NCBI GenBank assembly: GCA_046328525.1
Contig: JAXLWK010000003.1
Span: 372,001-436,000 of the forward strand
Direction: 5' to 3'
DNA length: 64,000 bases
Source of the DNA: JBDHWG01 sp046328525
GTDB taxonomy: Bacteria > Chloroflexota > Anaerolineae > Epilineales > JAHCIE01
The position numbers and the translations under genes were made by a program. Below, in pieces: positions 23,287 to 31,674 of this stretch; within the stretch, counting starts at the first letter, position 1; the number at the start of each line of letters is the position of its first letter. The notes under the pieces are model-generated. The model ran no database searches, had not been told where the DNA came from, and saw nothing but the letters and a program-made list of their open reading frames with translations.

Positions 23287-24783
23287 ATGGCGCGAATCAA
23301 ATGCGGCGTGCTCGGCGCGACCGGGGCCGTCGGCCAGCGCTTCATCCAACTGCTCGCCAATCACCCGTGGTTCGAGGTGACGGTCGTCGCCGCCTCGGAC
23401 AACTCGGTGGGCAAGACGTACAGCCAGGCGGCGAAATGGCACGTGTCGGCCGACATGCCCGCTGCGGTGCGCGATCTGCTGGTCGTGCCGACTGAGCCGG
23501 GCATGGAGTGCGACCTCGTCTTCTCGGCCCTACCGGGTGACATGGCCGGGCCGGTCGAGCTGGCGTTCGCCGACGCGGGCTACGTCGTGTCCACCAACGC
23601 CAGCGCGCACCGCATGGCGCCGGATGTGCCGCTCCTGATTCCCGAGGTCAACGCCGACCACCTCGATCTCATCCCCGTCCAGCGCATGAAGCGCGGCTGG
23701 GACCGCGGCTTCATCGTCGCCAACCCCAACTGCTCGACGATCCACCTGACCCTGGCGCTGAAGCCGCTGCACGAACGCTTCGGCCTCAGCAAGCTCATCG
23801 TCTCGACGATGCAGGCCGTCTCCGGCGCGGGCTACCCCGGCGTGCCGAGCCTCGACATCATTGACAACGTTATCCCCTACATCGGCGGCGAAGAGCCGAA
23901 GATGGAGACCGAGCCGCTGAAGCTGCTCGGCGCGTTCCAGGACGGCGCCGTGACGCCGGCCGACATTCGCATCAGCGCCCACTGCAACCGCGTCGCCGTC
24001 CGCGACGGCCATACCGAGACGGTGTCGGTCGAGCTACGCCAGAAGGCGAGCATCGAGGAGTTCGTGGCTGCCCTCGCCCAGTTTCGTGGCGAGCCGCAGA
24101 TCCTCAATCTCCCCAGCGCCCCCGCCCAGCCGATCATTGTGCGGTCCGAGCCAAACCGGCCGCAGCCGATGCTCGACCGCGACGCTCAGCAGGGCATGGC
24201 GTCGGTCGTGGGCCGCGTCCGCCCGGACCCTGTGCTCGACTACAAGTTCGTCGTCATGGGCCACAACACCATTCGCGGCGCGGCGGGCGGCGCGATCCTC
24301 AACGCCGAGCTTCTCGTGGCGAAGGGCTACCTGACGCTGGAATCGACTCTGTTTCGGCAGAGCACGCGCCCGGCGGTGCGCCTGCCGCGTCCCATCGTCG
24401 AGCGCATCTTCATGCACGCGCGCCAGGGCGTGCCCCACGAAGTCGGCGGGGTGCTGGCGAAGTCGGCGAAGGGCGGGCCGATGCAGCTCTTCGTCGCGCG
24501 CAACAGCGCGGCCCAGCCCGCCGAGGCGTACCACATGGCGACCGACGACCAGCAGCGCATCCTGGCGGAGATTGACGACCAGGGCCTGGACATCTTCGCC
24601 CTCTACCACACGCACCCGAACGCGCCGGCCTATCCGGTGGCAGACGAGATGCGCGGCGCCTACTACACCAACGCCTACTACATCCTCGTCTCGCTGGCCG
24701 ACGCCGACCGTCCGGCGCTGCGGGCGTACAAGATAGACCAGGTGCAGGGGGATGTGGTAGAATACCCGGTGGAAGTGGACTAG
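23287..24783 (+). CDS. asd: Aspartate-semialdehyde dehydrogenase fused to a JAMM/MPN+ domain
   Basis: 498 residues from ATG 23287, eight bases after GGGAGG. Residues 1 to about 350 are archaeal/fungal-type Asd (GATGAVGQRF for NADP, catalytic C149 in NPNCSTIH, His in ISAHCNRVAV), which makes aspartate semialdehyde from aspartyl phosphate. Residues about 365-498 form a JAMM metalloprotease-like domain with E385 in HEVGGVLA and H441/H443 in YHTHPNAPAYP. At the position of the third zinc ligand (normally Asp) there is E454, preceded by D453, and the usual Ser is V451. JAMM domains of the Mec/HcyD kind release amino acids from sulfur-carrier proteins. The fusion is very unusual. Confidence 0.9.
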   Translation: MARIKCGVLGATGAVGQRFIQLLANHPWFEVTVVAASDNSVGKTYSQAAKWHVSADMPAAVRDLLVVPTEPGMECDLVFSALPGDMAGPVELAFADAGYVVSTNASAHRMAPDVPLLIPEVNADHLDLIPVQRMKRGWDRGFIVANPNCSTIHLTLALKPLHERFGLSKLIVSTMQAVSGAGYPGVPSLDIIDNVIPYIGGEEPKMETEPLKLLGAFQDGAVTPADIRISAHCNRVAVRDGHTETVSVELRQKASIEEFVAALAQFRGEPQILNLPSAPAQPIIVRSEPNRPQPMLDRDAQQGMASVVGRVRPDPVLDYKFVVMGHNTIRGAAGGAILNAELLVAKGYLTLESTLFRQSTRPAVRLPRPIVERIFMHARQGVPHEVGGVLAKSAKGGPMQLFVARNSAAQPAEAYHMATDDQQRILAEIDDQGLDIFALYHTHPNAPAYPVADEMRGAYYTNAYYILVSLADADRPALRAYKIDQVQGDVVEYPVEVD

Positions 24784-24803
24784 GACTCGCGCAAGGAGAC
24801 GAC

Positions 24804-25922
24804 ATGGATATCCGAATTGCCCTGCTGCCGGGCGACGGCATCGGGGTCGAAGTGACCGGGGCGGCGACGCGCGTCCTCGACGCCGTCGCGCAGCGGTTCG
24901 GCCACACCGTCGCCTACACCCAGGGCCTGATCGGTGGCGCGGCCATTGACGCCACCGGCGGCGCGCTGCCCGACGAAACGGTCGCTCTTTGCAAAGCGTC
25001 CGACGCCGTGCTCATGGGCGCCGTGGGTGGGCCAAAGTGGGACAATCCCAAGGCAGCGGTGCGGCCAGAGCAGGGCCTGCTCGGCATCCGCGCGGCCCTG
25101 GGCGTCTTTGCCAACCTGCGGCCGGTGCGCGTTCACCCCTCGCTGGCCGACGCGACCCCGCTGAAGGCGCGTTATCTCCAGGGTGTTGACCTGCTCGTGG
25201 TGCGTGAGCTGACTGGCGGCCTGTACTTCGGGAAGCCCCAGGAGCGCCGCGAGATCGAGGTCGGGCGCGCGGCCGTGGACACAATGTACTACACCGAGCC
25301 GGAAGTGCGCCGCACGCTGGAGATGGCCTATCGGCTCGCGCGCCAGCGCCGCCACGCCGTGACCCATGTGGACAAGCAGAACGTCCTGGCGACCTCGCGG
25401 CTGTGGCGCGAGATGCACGCCGAGATCGCGGCCCAGTACCCGGACGTGCGTCACGAGGATATCCTGGTGGACGCGATGGCGATGCACCTGATTCGGCGGC
25501 CGGCGGACTTCGACGTCATTGTGACGGAGAACCTGTTCGGCGACATTCTCACCGATGAGGCGGCGGTGCTGGCCGGCAGCCTCGGCCTGCTGCCGTCGGC
25601 CTCGCTGGGGGAGACTCTCAACCGCCACGGCTTCCCGCGCGGCCTGTACGAGCCTGTCCACGGCTCCGCCCCCGACATCGTTGGCAAGGGCATCGCCAAC
25701 CCGGTGGGCGCGATCCTCAGCGTCGGCATGCTGCTGTTCCACTCGCTCGGCCTGACGACCGAAGCGGCCGTGGTCGAGAACGCCGTGGACAGTGTGCTGA
25801 CCGTGGGCTATCGAACGCCCGATCTCGCCGCGGCCGGTGGCGAGACTGTGAGCACGGAGGTCATGACCAATGAGATCGTTCGACGCGTCGTCGGGGAAGG
25901 CATCCCCGTCCACAGCAGTTGA
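24804..25922 (+). CDS. leuB: 3-Isopropylmalate dehydrogenase
   Basis: Oxidative decarboxylation step of leucine biosynthesis, NAD-dependent. 372 residues. The N-terminal LLPGDGIGVEV, substrate-binding RPVRVHPSLAD, ELTGGLYFGKP, HVDKQNVLATSRLW, and DVIVTENLFGDILTDEA motifs are all those of LeuB. The C-terminal HGSAPDIVGKGIANPVGAILS is also canonical. AAGGAG precedes the start. The last 53 bp overlap the M23 peptidase gene in another frame. No other leu genes are in the window. Confidence 0.96.
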   Translation: MDIRIALLPGDGIGVEVTGAATRVLDAVAQRFGHTVAYTQGLIGGAAIDATGGALPDETVALCKASDAVLMGAVGGPKWDNPKAAVRPEQGLLGIRAALGVFANLRPVRVHPSLADATPLKARYLQGVDLLVVRELTGGLYFGKPQERREIEVGRAAVDTMYYTEPEVRRTLEMAYRLARQRRHAVTHVDKQNVLATSRLWREMHAEIAAQYPDVRHEDILVDAMAMHLIRRPADFDVIVTENLFGDILTDEAAVLAGSLGLLPSASLGETLNRHGFPRGLYEPVHGSAPDIVGKGIANPVGAILSVGMLLFHSLGLTTEAAVVENAVDSVLTVGYRTPDLAAAGGETVSTEVMTNEIVRRVVGEGIPVHSS

Positions 25923-27351
25923 CGGCTCTCAGTCGGGCAGTACGCGCTTCGCGCGCCGCCTTTCCCTCTTCCTCCTGCTCTGCGCGGCACTCCTGACCCT
26001 CGCCGCGACCTGCGCGCAGGCCGCCGGCCCTGAAGACGACAACGCCGACGCGGCGCAGCCTGGCCGCGCCGGCCACCCGACACGCCCAACCGGCGCGATT
26101 GACGCCGGCGCGCTGCTCGGGGCCGCGCGGATCCCCCTCAGCGCGCCCGCGTCGAGCGCCGCAGCGGTTTCGCATCCACCCACCTGGCTGTTCCCCGACA
26201 GTGAGATTGTGAACGGCCCGACGGCCAGGGACTTCGACATTCGCGGCTACATTGAGTCGTATCCGGGCTACCTCAAATCCCATCACGAAACCGTCGAGGG
26301 GATTGACATGGACGGCCCGGATATTGTGGAGCTGATCGCCCACCGCTTCAGCGTCAATCCGCGCCTTCTCATCGCCCTCCTGGAGTGGCACGGCGGCTGG
26401 CTGACGCAGCCCGACCTTCCGGCGGCGACGCAGGCGTTCACGTTCAATCGCCACGCGTACTGGGCGAAAGGGCTTTACCACCAACTCGAGTGGGCGGCCG
26501 ATGTCCTGAACGCCGGCTTCTACGCCCCGACGACCCGCAACTACTGGCGCGTGCAGTTCCTCAACGGCGCTATTCCCCACGGCCCCGACGACCTCAACGC
26601 CGCCACGTATGCCGTGGCCTACCTGCTGGCGCGCATGTCGAACATGGACGAGTGGGAGGCGGCGCGGGGCGAGGGCGATGGTTCCTTCGTGCGCACCTAT
26701 CGCGTCTTGTTTGGCGAACCCTGGAGCCGGGCCTACGAGCCGCTCCTGCCGCCGAACCTTCGCCAGCCGCCGCTGCGGCTGCCGTGGGCGGACGGCGAGA
26801 CGTGGTGGTTCACCGGTGGGCCGCACGGTGGGTGGGGGTCAGGCTCGGCGTGGGGGGCGATTGACTTTGGGCCGGGTGAAGCGGGCGGTGATGTCGGCCG
26901 CCACCAGTACGGCTGCTTCGACGCCAGCGACTACTGGGTGCGGGCCATGGCGCCCGGACGCATCCTGGTCTCGCGGCGCGGCGAGCTGATCCAGGCGCTC
27001 GAGAATCAGTCCGACTATCACGTCGGCTGGGTGCTGGTCTACGACCACCTCATTGCCCAGGACCGCGTCGCCGAGGGCGCGATGGTCAAACCAGGCGACC
27101 CCGTTGGGCATCCGGGCTGTGAAGGCGGGTATAGCTCCGGCACGCATCTTCACCTGGCGCGGCGCTACAACGGCGTCTGGATTCCCGCGCAGGGGCCAAC
27201 CTCCGTCCCGTTCGTCGTCTCGGGGTGGGTCGCCACCAGCTATGGGCAGGAGTACCGTGGGACGCTGACGCAGGGTGAGGACCGATCCCTGCTGGCCGCG
27301 CCGTGGCGCGTCGTCGGACAGAACGACCTCGCCGCCGGCGACGGGCCTTGA
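25870..27351 (+). CDS. Secreted LasA-like M23 metallopeptidase
   Basis: 493 residues. ATG 25870 lies inside leuB (53-bp overlap) and no alternative in-frame start lies between there and the signal peptide (about 28-52). After an Ala/Pro-rich linker, residues about 95-300 are a helical domain. Residues about 305-460 are an M23 (LasA/lysostaphin-type) peptidase with GGPHGGWGSGSAWGAIDFG supplying the first His/Asp ligands and the distal SGTHLHLARRYNG supplying the HxH motif. It probably cuts peptidoglycan peptides or other glycine-rich cell-surface polymers outside the cell. Confidence 0.82.
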   Translation: MRSFDASSGKASPSTAVDGSQSGSTRFARRLSLFLLLCAALLTLAATCAQAAGPEDDNADAAQPGRAGHPTRPTGAIDAGALLGAARIPLSAPASSAAAVSHPPTWLFPDSEIVNGPTARDFDIRGYIESYPGYLKSHHETVEGIDMDGPDIVELIAHRFSVNPRLLIALLEWHGGWLTQPDLPAATQAFTFNRHAYWAKGLYHQLEWAADVLNAGFYAPTTRNYWRVQFLNGAIPHGPDDLNAATYAVAYLLARMSNMDEWEAARGEGDGSFVRTYRVLFGEPWSRAYEPLLPPNLRQPPLRLPWADGETWWFTGGPHGGWGSGSAWGAIDFGPGEAGGDVGRHQYGCFDASDYWVRAMAPGRILVSRRGELIQALENQSDYHVGWVLVYDHLIAQDRVAEGAMVKPGDPVGHPGCEGGYSSGTHLHLARRYNGVWIPAQGPTSVPFVVSGWVATSYGQEYRGTLTQGEDRSLLAAPWRVVGQNDLAAGDGP

Positions 27352-27374
27352 GAACGCTCTCAAGCCGCCAAACG

Positions 27375-27410
27375 AAAGGGGATGCATCGCGCCGTGGATG
27401 TATCCCCTTT
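27375..27410. terminator. Bidirectional terminator between convergent genes
   Basis: A 14-pair stem (27375-27388 with 27397-27410, one G-T pair), arms AAAGGGGATGCATC and GATGTATCCCCTTT, loop GCGCCGTG. The A-run and T-run at the two ends serve both the M23 gene (+) and the RRM gene (-). Confidence 0.8.
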
Positions 27411-27474
27411 GAATTATCCGATTATTTGGCTGACGTCGTGGTCAGTAAATAGAGGCGACCGCGCCGCTTTGGGG

Positions 27475-27759
27475 TCAGTCGCCGGACCGGCCGCCACCAT
27501 ACCCGCCGCCCCGGGGCTGCGATTCGTTGACGCGCAACTGTCGGCCCGACAGCGTGTAGCCGTCGAACTGAGTGATGGCTTGCTGAGCGCTGGCCACATC
27601 GGCCATCTCGACAAACGCAAAGCCGCGGGGGCGGCCCGTCTCGCGGTCCACGGGAACCGCGACGTCAATAACCTCGCCTGCCTGACTGAACAGGTCGCGG
27701 AGATCGTCAGCCGTGGTGCGATAGGGGAGATTGCCGATATACAGTCTCGTCTGGGGCAT
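27475..27759 (-). CDS. Single-RRM glycine-tailed RNA-binding protein
   Basis: 94 residues from ATG 27759, preceded by GAGGAGA. A single RNA recognition motif fills it: RNP2 LYIGNL at 6-11 and RNP1 RGFAFVEM at 45-52, followed by a short Arg/Gly-rich tail (RGGGYGGGR). This is the layout of bacterial Rbp proteins, best known as cold-induced RNA chaperones in cyanobacteria and also found in Chloroflexota. The longer frame back to 27834 has no ribosome site and is rejected. A strong promoter and long leader lie upstream. Confidence 0.93.
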   Translation of the reverse strand: MPQTRLYIGNLPYRTTADDLRDLFSQAGEVIDVAVPVDRETGRPRGFAFVEMADVASAQQAITQFDGYTLSGRQLRVNESQPRGGGYGGGRSGD

Positions 27760-27850
27760 GCTTCGTCTCCTCGGAACGAAAGGACAAACGGCCATCACCC
27801 TCGTAGGAGAGGCATGCCGAAATATCCGGTGCACTCAACATAGAGGGGAT

Positions 27851-27872
27851 AGCGCAGGGAAAGCTCTGCGCT
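27851..27872 (-). promoter_or_regulatory. Hairpin in the RRM-gene leader
   Basis: AGCGCAG (27851-27857) pairs with CTGCGCT (27866-27872) around an 8-nt loop. It lies at the very start of the predicted leader transcript. Confidence 0.45.
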
Positions 27873-27879
27873 CCCTGTC

Positions 27880-27908
27880 AAAATACCATAAGTTCCCTAC
27901 ATTGTCAA
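27880..27908 (-). promoter_or_regulatory. Promoter of the RRM-protein gene
   Basis: On the minus strand there is TTGACA (27903-27908), a 17-bp spacer and TATTTT (27880-27885). Transcription would begin near 27873, giving a leader of about 113 nt. Confidence 0.7.
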
Positions 27909-27975
27909 GAGCATTTAGACATCTCTTGTACAGGTTAAACGTTTGCGTGGTGGGAAATGCGAAAGGCGGCGCAAA

Positions 27976-28590
27976 ATGCCCGAAATATATAACCAGAGTG
28001 ACCTCATGCGCGCCCGTCAGTTCGCCGCGCGCGCGCGCCAGGACTCGCTCGCCAGCGCCCAGTTGACGCGCGCCGATCTGCGCCAGGCGGACCTGAGGGG
28101 CGCCAACCTCGCCGTGGCGACGCTACGCGATGCTCAGCTGACCGACGCCGACCTGACGCAGGCCGACCTGCGCGGGGCGGATCTGCGCGGGGCGGATCTG
28201 CGCGGAGCGCGCCTGGCCGGGGCGCAGCTCGCCGGCGCGCTCTTGACGGGAGCGAAGCTGGGGGGGGCTGACCTGACAGTCGCCGACCTCACCGAGGCAC
28301 ACCTGGCCGAGGCGGATGCCGCTGGCGCACGCCTGGACGGGGCATGCCTGGCGCGGGCGACGCTGCATCAGACGAATCTGGCAAGCGCTGGCCTCGCCGG
28401 CGCCGATTTGCGGGCGGCGCGGCTGCTGTGGACGAACCTGCGGGGGGCGGATCTGTCAGACGCCGATCTGTCGGGAGCGACTCTCTGGTGGCCGGCCCTG
28501 GACGGCGCGAATCTCACGGGGGCGCGCCTGGCCGATGTCGAGACGGTGGGCGTGACCCTGACGGCGCCCGTCGAGGACGCGGGTCAGTAG
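27976..28590 (+). CDS. Pentapeptide-repeat protein
   Basis: 204 residues from ATG 27976. From about residue 30 to 195 the sequence is built of A(D/N)LxX pentapeptides, such as ADLRG and ANLTG, about thirty in a row. They fold as a right-handed quadrilateral beta-helix. No signal peptide or catalytic domain is present. Such proteins can mimic DNA (MfpA/Qnr type) or have unknown roles; nothing here decides which. The last 7 bp overlap the convergent rhodanese gene. Confidence 0.85.
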   Translation: MPEIYNQSDLMRARQFAARARQDSLASAQLTRADLRQADLRGANLAVATLRDAQLTDADLTQADLRGADLRGADLRGARLAGAQLAGALLTGAKLGGADLTVADLTEAHLAEADAAGARLDGACLARATLHQTNLASAGLAGADLRAARLLWTNLRGADLSDADLSGATLWWPALDGANLTGARLADVETVGVTLTAPVEDAGQ

Positions 28591-28913
28591 CGGCGCATCG
28601 TCGGGTCCACGTCGAAGGCCCAGCGGTCAATGCCGCCGGTCAGGTTCTTGACATTGGTGAACCCGGCGCGGGCAAGCATCATGCAGGCGTAGGCCGAGCG
28701 CTGCCCGCTGTGACACTGGAACACAATCTCTTCGTCCGGGTCTAGCTCGCGCCACCACTCGGCGATGGCGGGCAGGGGTTTCAGTTCAGCGCCTTCGATG
28801 TGGCAGATGGCATACTCGTAGGGTTCGCGCACGTCAATGATGCGCGGCGCCGCGCCGGCATCCATCCGTGCTTTCAATTCTCGCGGCGTCATATCGCCGT
28901 AGGGCGGTGTCAC
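28584..28913 (-). CDS. Rhodanese-domain protein
   Basis: 109 residues from GTG 28913, four bases after GGAGG; an ATG at 28892 would remove seven residues. It is a single rhodanese domain with DVREPYEYAICHIEGA near the start and the active-site loop C67HSGQR, typical of GlpE-like thiosulfate sulfurtransferases. It is cytoplasmic, and can carry persulfide sulfur. It converges with, and overlaps by 7 bp, the pentapeptide-repeat gene. Confidence 0.9.
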   Translation of the reverse strand: MTPPYGDMTPRELKARMDAGAAPRIIDVREPYEYAICHIEGAELKPLPAIAEWWRELDPDEEIVFQCHSGQRSAYACMMLARAGFTNVKNLTGGIDRWAFDVDPTMRRY

Positions 28914-29007
28914 GCGGCCTCCAGACGTTCAGCGTCATCTCATAACTTTGCGTGTTTGCGCCTATGATACGCGCCACGCCATGCATCGGCAAGCGAGCGA
29001 GGAGATC

Positions 29008-29370
29008 ATGGCGGATTTGCTCATCCTGGTGGACGATCTGTTCTTCTCGGTGCAGATCGAGAACGCGGCTCGCGCCGTGGGTCTGCGGCCGGTCAATGGG
29101 CCGGGGCCGGCGGTCGCCGAGGCGCTTGGCGGCGCTGGCCTGGCCCTGGTCATCCTGGACCTAGCCCTGCGCGAGCAGCCGTGGGCCGATGCGATCGCCC
29201 AGGTGCGCGACGCCCGGCCCGACGTGCCTGTGCTCGCCTTTGGCCCGCACGTAGACGTTGCGGCGCGGCGCGCGGCGGAGGCGGCCGGGGCGACACGGGT
29301 AGTCACCAAGCAGCAGCTCGTGGCCGACCTGCCGGGCTTGCTGCGCCGCTACGCCGCGCCTCCGTCGTAG
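29008..29370 (+). CDS. Receiver-like (CheY-fold) single-domain protein
   Basis: 120 residues from ATG 29008, with GAGGAG just upstream; ATG 28981 is an alternative. The pattern matches a response-regulator receiver domain: LLILVDDLFFSVQIENAA (acidic pair), LALVILDLAL (phospho-acceptor Asp) and TRVVTKQQLVADL (conserved Lys). There is no output domain or adjacent histidine kinase, so partners are unknown. It may be a stand-alone or pseudo-receiver. Confidence 0.7.
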   Translation: MADLLILVDDLFFSVQIENAARAVGLRPVNGPGPAVAEALGGAGLALVILDLALREQPWADAIAQVRDARPDVPVLAFGPHVDVAARRAAEAAGATRVVTKQQLVADLPGLLRRYAAPPS

Positions 29371-29382
29371 CCTGGCAGGCAC

Positions 29383-29481
29383 GTCCCTCATCCCCTAACC
29401 CCTTCTCCCAAAATGGGAGAAGGGGGATTGGTGGTCTTGCCCCCTCTCCCGCTCTGGGAGAGGGGGTAGGGGGTGAGGGAC
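29383..29481. repeat. GTCCCTCA...TGAGGGAC hairpin-rich repeat, copy 1
   Basis: A 99-bp unit with 8-bp terminal inverted repeats GTCCCTCA/TGAGGGAC. It contains two internal hairpins: CTTCTCCCA/TGGGAGAAG, and CCCTCTCCC/GGGAGAGGG. A near-identical copy lies at 53642-53733 in inverse context (after an S9 peptidase gene). Confidence 0.8.
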
Positions 29482-29596
29482 ATGCAGAAATGCATCGTTC
29501 GCCACATCCGCCGGCCTGTGATATACTTACCGGATATGCTGAGGCGAGAAACGTGGAGGACGCGGCGTCGGCCGCTCGCTTGAGGAGTGGGCATTG

Positions 29597-30976
29597 GTGA
29601 AACGGTATCACACGACCTTCTGGGGCTGCCAGATGAACGAGGCGGATACGCAGCGCGTGGCCGCCGAGTTGGAGAAACTGGGCTATACCTACACCGACAC
29701 GGCCGAGAACGCCGATGTCGTGGTGTTGAATACGTGCGTCGTGCGCCAGAGCGCCGAGGACAAGGTCTACGGCAAGCTCGGCGCGCTCAAGCCGGTCAAG
29801 GCCGCCCGGCCTGACATGGTGATTACGGTGATGGGCTGCCTCGTGGGCCAGAACGGCAAGCAGGCCGACTCCCTGCGCAAGACGTGGCCGATGGTGGATG
29901 TGTTCATGGCGCCCTCGGAGACGAAGCCGCTGGTGGACTTCCTACGCGCCCGCGAGATGGACCGCCAGGCCGAAGAGCTGGACCTGTCGGCGTTGACCAC
30001 CGCCTACAACGTGCAGGATGAGGAGCTGATCCTGCCGGCCTACGAGCGCGGCAAGCGCGTCGTCGCCAACATCCCGGTCATGTACGGCTGCGACCATGTC
30101 TGCACCTTCTGCATCATCCCCTACCGCCGCGGCCGCGAGCGCAGCCGGCCCGCCGACGAGATCGTGCGCGAGGTGCGCGGCCTGACCCGCCAGGGGGTGC
30201 GTGAGGTGATGCTTCTGGGGCAGATCGTGGACCGCTACGGCTACGACAGCGGCGATACCAAGGGGCTGCCGAAGCTCCTGCGCCGCCTCAACGAGATTGA
30301 CGAGCTTGCGCGCATTCGCTTCCTGACCTCGCACCCGAACTACATGACCGACGAGTTGTTGGAGACCGTGGCCGCGCTGCCAAAGGTCATGGAGCACATC
30401 AACGTGCCGGTGCAGGCGGGCCACGACGAGACGCTGGGCCGCATGAAGCGCGGCTACAGCGTGGACGACTATCGCCGCCTCGTGACGCGCATCCGCGCCA
30501 CGATCCCCAACGTAGCCGTGCATACCGACATCATCGTGGGGTTCGCGGGCGAGACCGAGGAACAGTTCAACGCTACGGCCCAGATGCTGGCCGAGCTGAA
30601 GCTAGACAAAGTGCACCTGGCGATGTACTCGCCCCGGCCCGGCACGGTGTCCGCGAAGGTCATGGCCGACGACGTGCCCCAGGCCGAGAAGGAGCGCCGC
30701 CTTCAGGCGCTGAACGACCAGCAGGCGGGCATCAGCGCGGCGTTGAACGCCCGCTACCTGGGCGAAACCGTCGAGGTGCTGGTCGAGGGGATGCACAAGG
30801 GGAAGTGGCGCGGCCGCGCTCGCAACGACAGGCTCGTCTTTTTCGAGGACCCGACGCAGGACTGGACGGGGCGGCTGGCGCAGGTCGAGGTGACGTGGGC
30901 CGGGCCGTGGTCGCTTCAAGCGCGCCTGCCCCAGGCCGCCCCGGCCCGCGAGATCATCCCGCTGCTGTCGCTTTAG
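29597..30976 (+). CDS. miaB: tRNA-2-methylthio-N6-dimethylallyladenosine synthase MiaB
   Basis: Radical-SAM methylthiotransferase acting on i6A37 of tRNA. 459 residues from GTG 29597, nine bases after GAGGAG; a TTG at 29594 is adjacent. The UPF0004 domain supplies three cluster cysteines (FWGCQMN, LNTCVVR, VMGCLVG), and the radical-SAM core has YGCDHVCTFCIIPYRRG (CxxxCxxC). The C-terminal TRAM domain includes LVEGMHKGKWRGRARNDRLVFF. The gene ends only 3 bp from the convergent DinB gene. Confidence 0.95.
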   Translation: MKRYHTTFWGCQMNEADTQRVAAELEKLGYTYTDTAENADVVVLNTCVVRQSAEDKVYGKLGALKPVKAARPDMVITVMGCLVGQNGKQADSLRKTWPMVDVFMAPSETKPLVDFLRAREMDRQAEELDLSALTTAYNVQDEELILPAYERGKRVVANIPVMYGCDHVCTFCIIPYRRGRERSRPADEIVREVRGLTRQGVREVMLLGQIVDRYGYDSGDTKGLPKLLRRLNEIDELARIRFLTSHPNYMTDELLETVAALPKVMEHINVPVQAGHDETLGRMKRGYSVDDYRRLVTRIRATIPNVAVHTDIIVGFAGETEEQFNATAQMLAELKLDKVHLAMYSPRPGTVSAKVMADDVPQAEKERRLQALNDQQAGISAALNARYLGETVEVLVEGMHKGKWRGRARNDRLVFFEDPTQDWTGRLAQVEVTWAGPWSLQARLPQAAPAREIIPLLSL

Positions 30977-30979
30977 ACG

Positions 30980-31495
30980 TCATTGGGCGAGCCACGCCTC
31001 GATGGACTGGATGTGCTCCGGCCAGTGGTCGTACGTGTTACCGGCGACGGCTTCGACGGCCCGCTCGCGCGCCCACGGGAAGCGTCCGGCTGTGAACAGG
31101 TCCTCATCCCGCATGCCCCGCAGCGTCGTGTACAGCCGGCGATAGATTTGCTGCTCTTCCATGACCACCTCGGCCACCGGCCGGCTGCGGTTCCGCTCAT
31201 ACACCCAGGCGTTCATCTCGTCAGTCGTCCAATCCTGCGCTGCTTCAGGTACGTCGCCACCGAAGCGCTCTGTCATGGAAGCCCGCGCACCTTGCAGGCT
31301 GGCCTGGAGAGCAACGCCGACCCAGCGCTCCCAGAAGCCGACGTGCGCGACAACGTCTTTCGTCGTCCAGTCGCCGACGACGCCTGGCTCCTCCATGCGC
31401 GCCTCGCTGACCCTGGCGAGCGTCTCCTCCCATAGCCGCCGCCCTTCGTCCAGCGTGCGCAACAAATCCGCCTTGGTCGCAACGTTCGCGCTCAT
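30980..31495 (-). CDS. DinB-superfamily protein
   Basis: 171 residues from ATG 31495, six bases after AAGGAGGG; the frame open to 31747 crosses the promoter and is rejected. The four-helix DinB/mycothiol-dependent isomerase type is indicated by VVGDWTTKDVVAHVGFWERW, the central WVYERNRSRP and the C-terminal NTYDHWPEHIQSIEAWL, which carry metal-ligand histidines. Substrate unknown. Gene is monocistronic with its own consensus promoter. Confidence 0.8.
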   Translation of the reverse strand: MSANVATKADLLRTLDEGRRLWEETLARVSEARMEEPGVVGDWTTKDVVAHVGFWERWVGVALQASLQGARASMTERFGGDVPEAAQDWTTDEMNAWVYERNRSRPVAEVVMEEQQIYRRLYTTLRGMRDEDLFTAGRFPWARERAVEAVAGNTYDHWPEHIQSIEAWLAQ

Positions 31496-31549
31496 GAAAC
31501 CCTCCTTGATCGCCTCGCCATAACCTTCTATAATACTTTTGATAGTTAG

Positions 31550-31578
31550 ATTATATCCGGGAATGCGCCGTATGTCAA
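31550..31578 (-). promoter_or_regulatory. Promoter of the DinB-superfamily gene
   Basis: On the minus strand there is consensus TTGACA (31573-31578), a 17-bp spacer and consensus TATAAT (31550-31555), 55 bp before the start codon. Confidence 0.75.
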
Positions 31579-31619
31579 GGCCCGCTGCCACCGCCAGCGC
31601 GAGTTGGCGGGCGAACGAG

Positions 31620-31647
31620 AGAGGGGAGAGCGCGCGCTCTCCCCTCT
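31620..31647. terminator. Perfect 28-bp palindrome downstream of the BMP lipoprotein gene
   Basis: Two 14-bp arms (31620-31633 and 31634-31647, AGAGGGGAGAGCGC) with no loop, 28 bp after the BMP gene stop as read on the minus strand. It is GC-rich and has no clear U-tract, so it is a probable but not proven terminator. Confidence 0.6.
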
Positions 31648-31674
31648 GTGCTGGCTGTGATCTGTCGCTCAGGC

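Noticed and set aside
27382..27843. Plus-strand ORF opposite the RRM gene
   Set aside because: It is a shadow of the RRM gene and starts inside its terminator.
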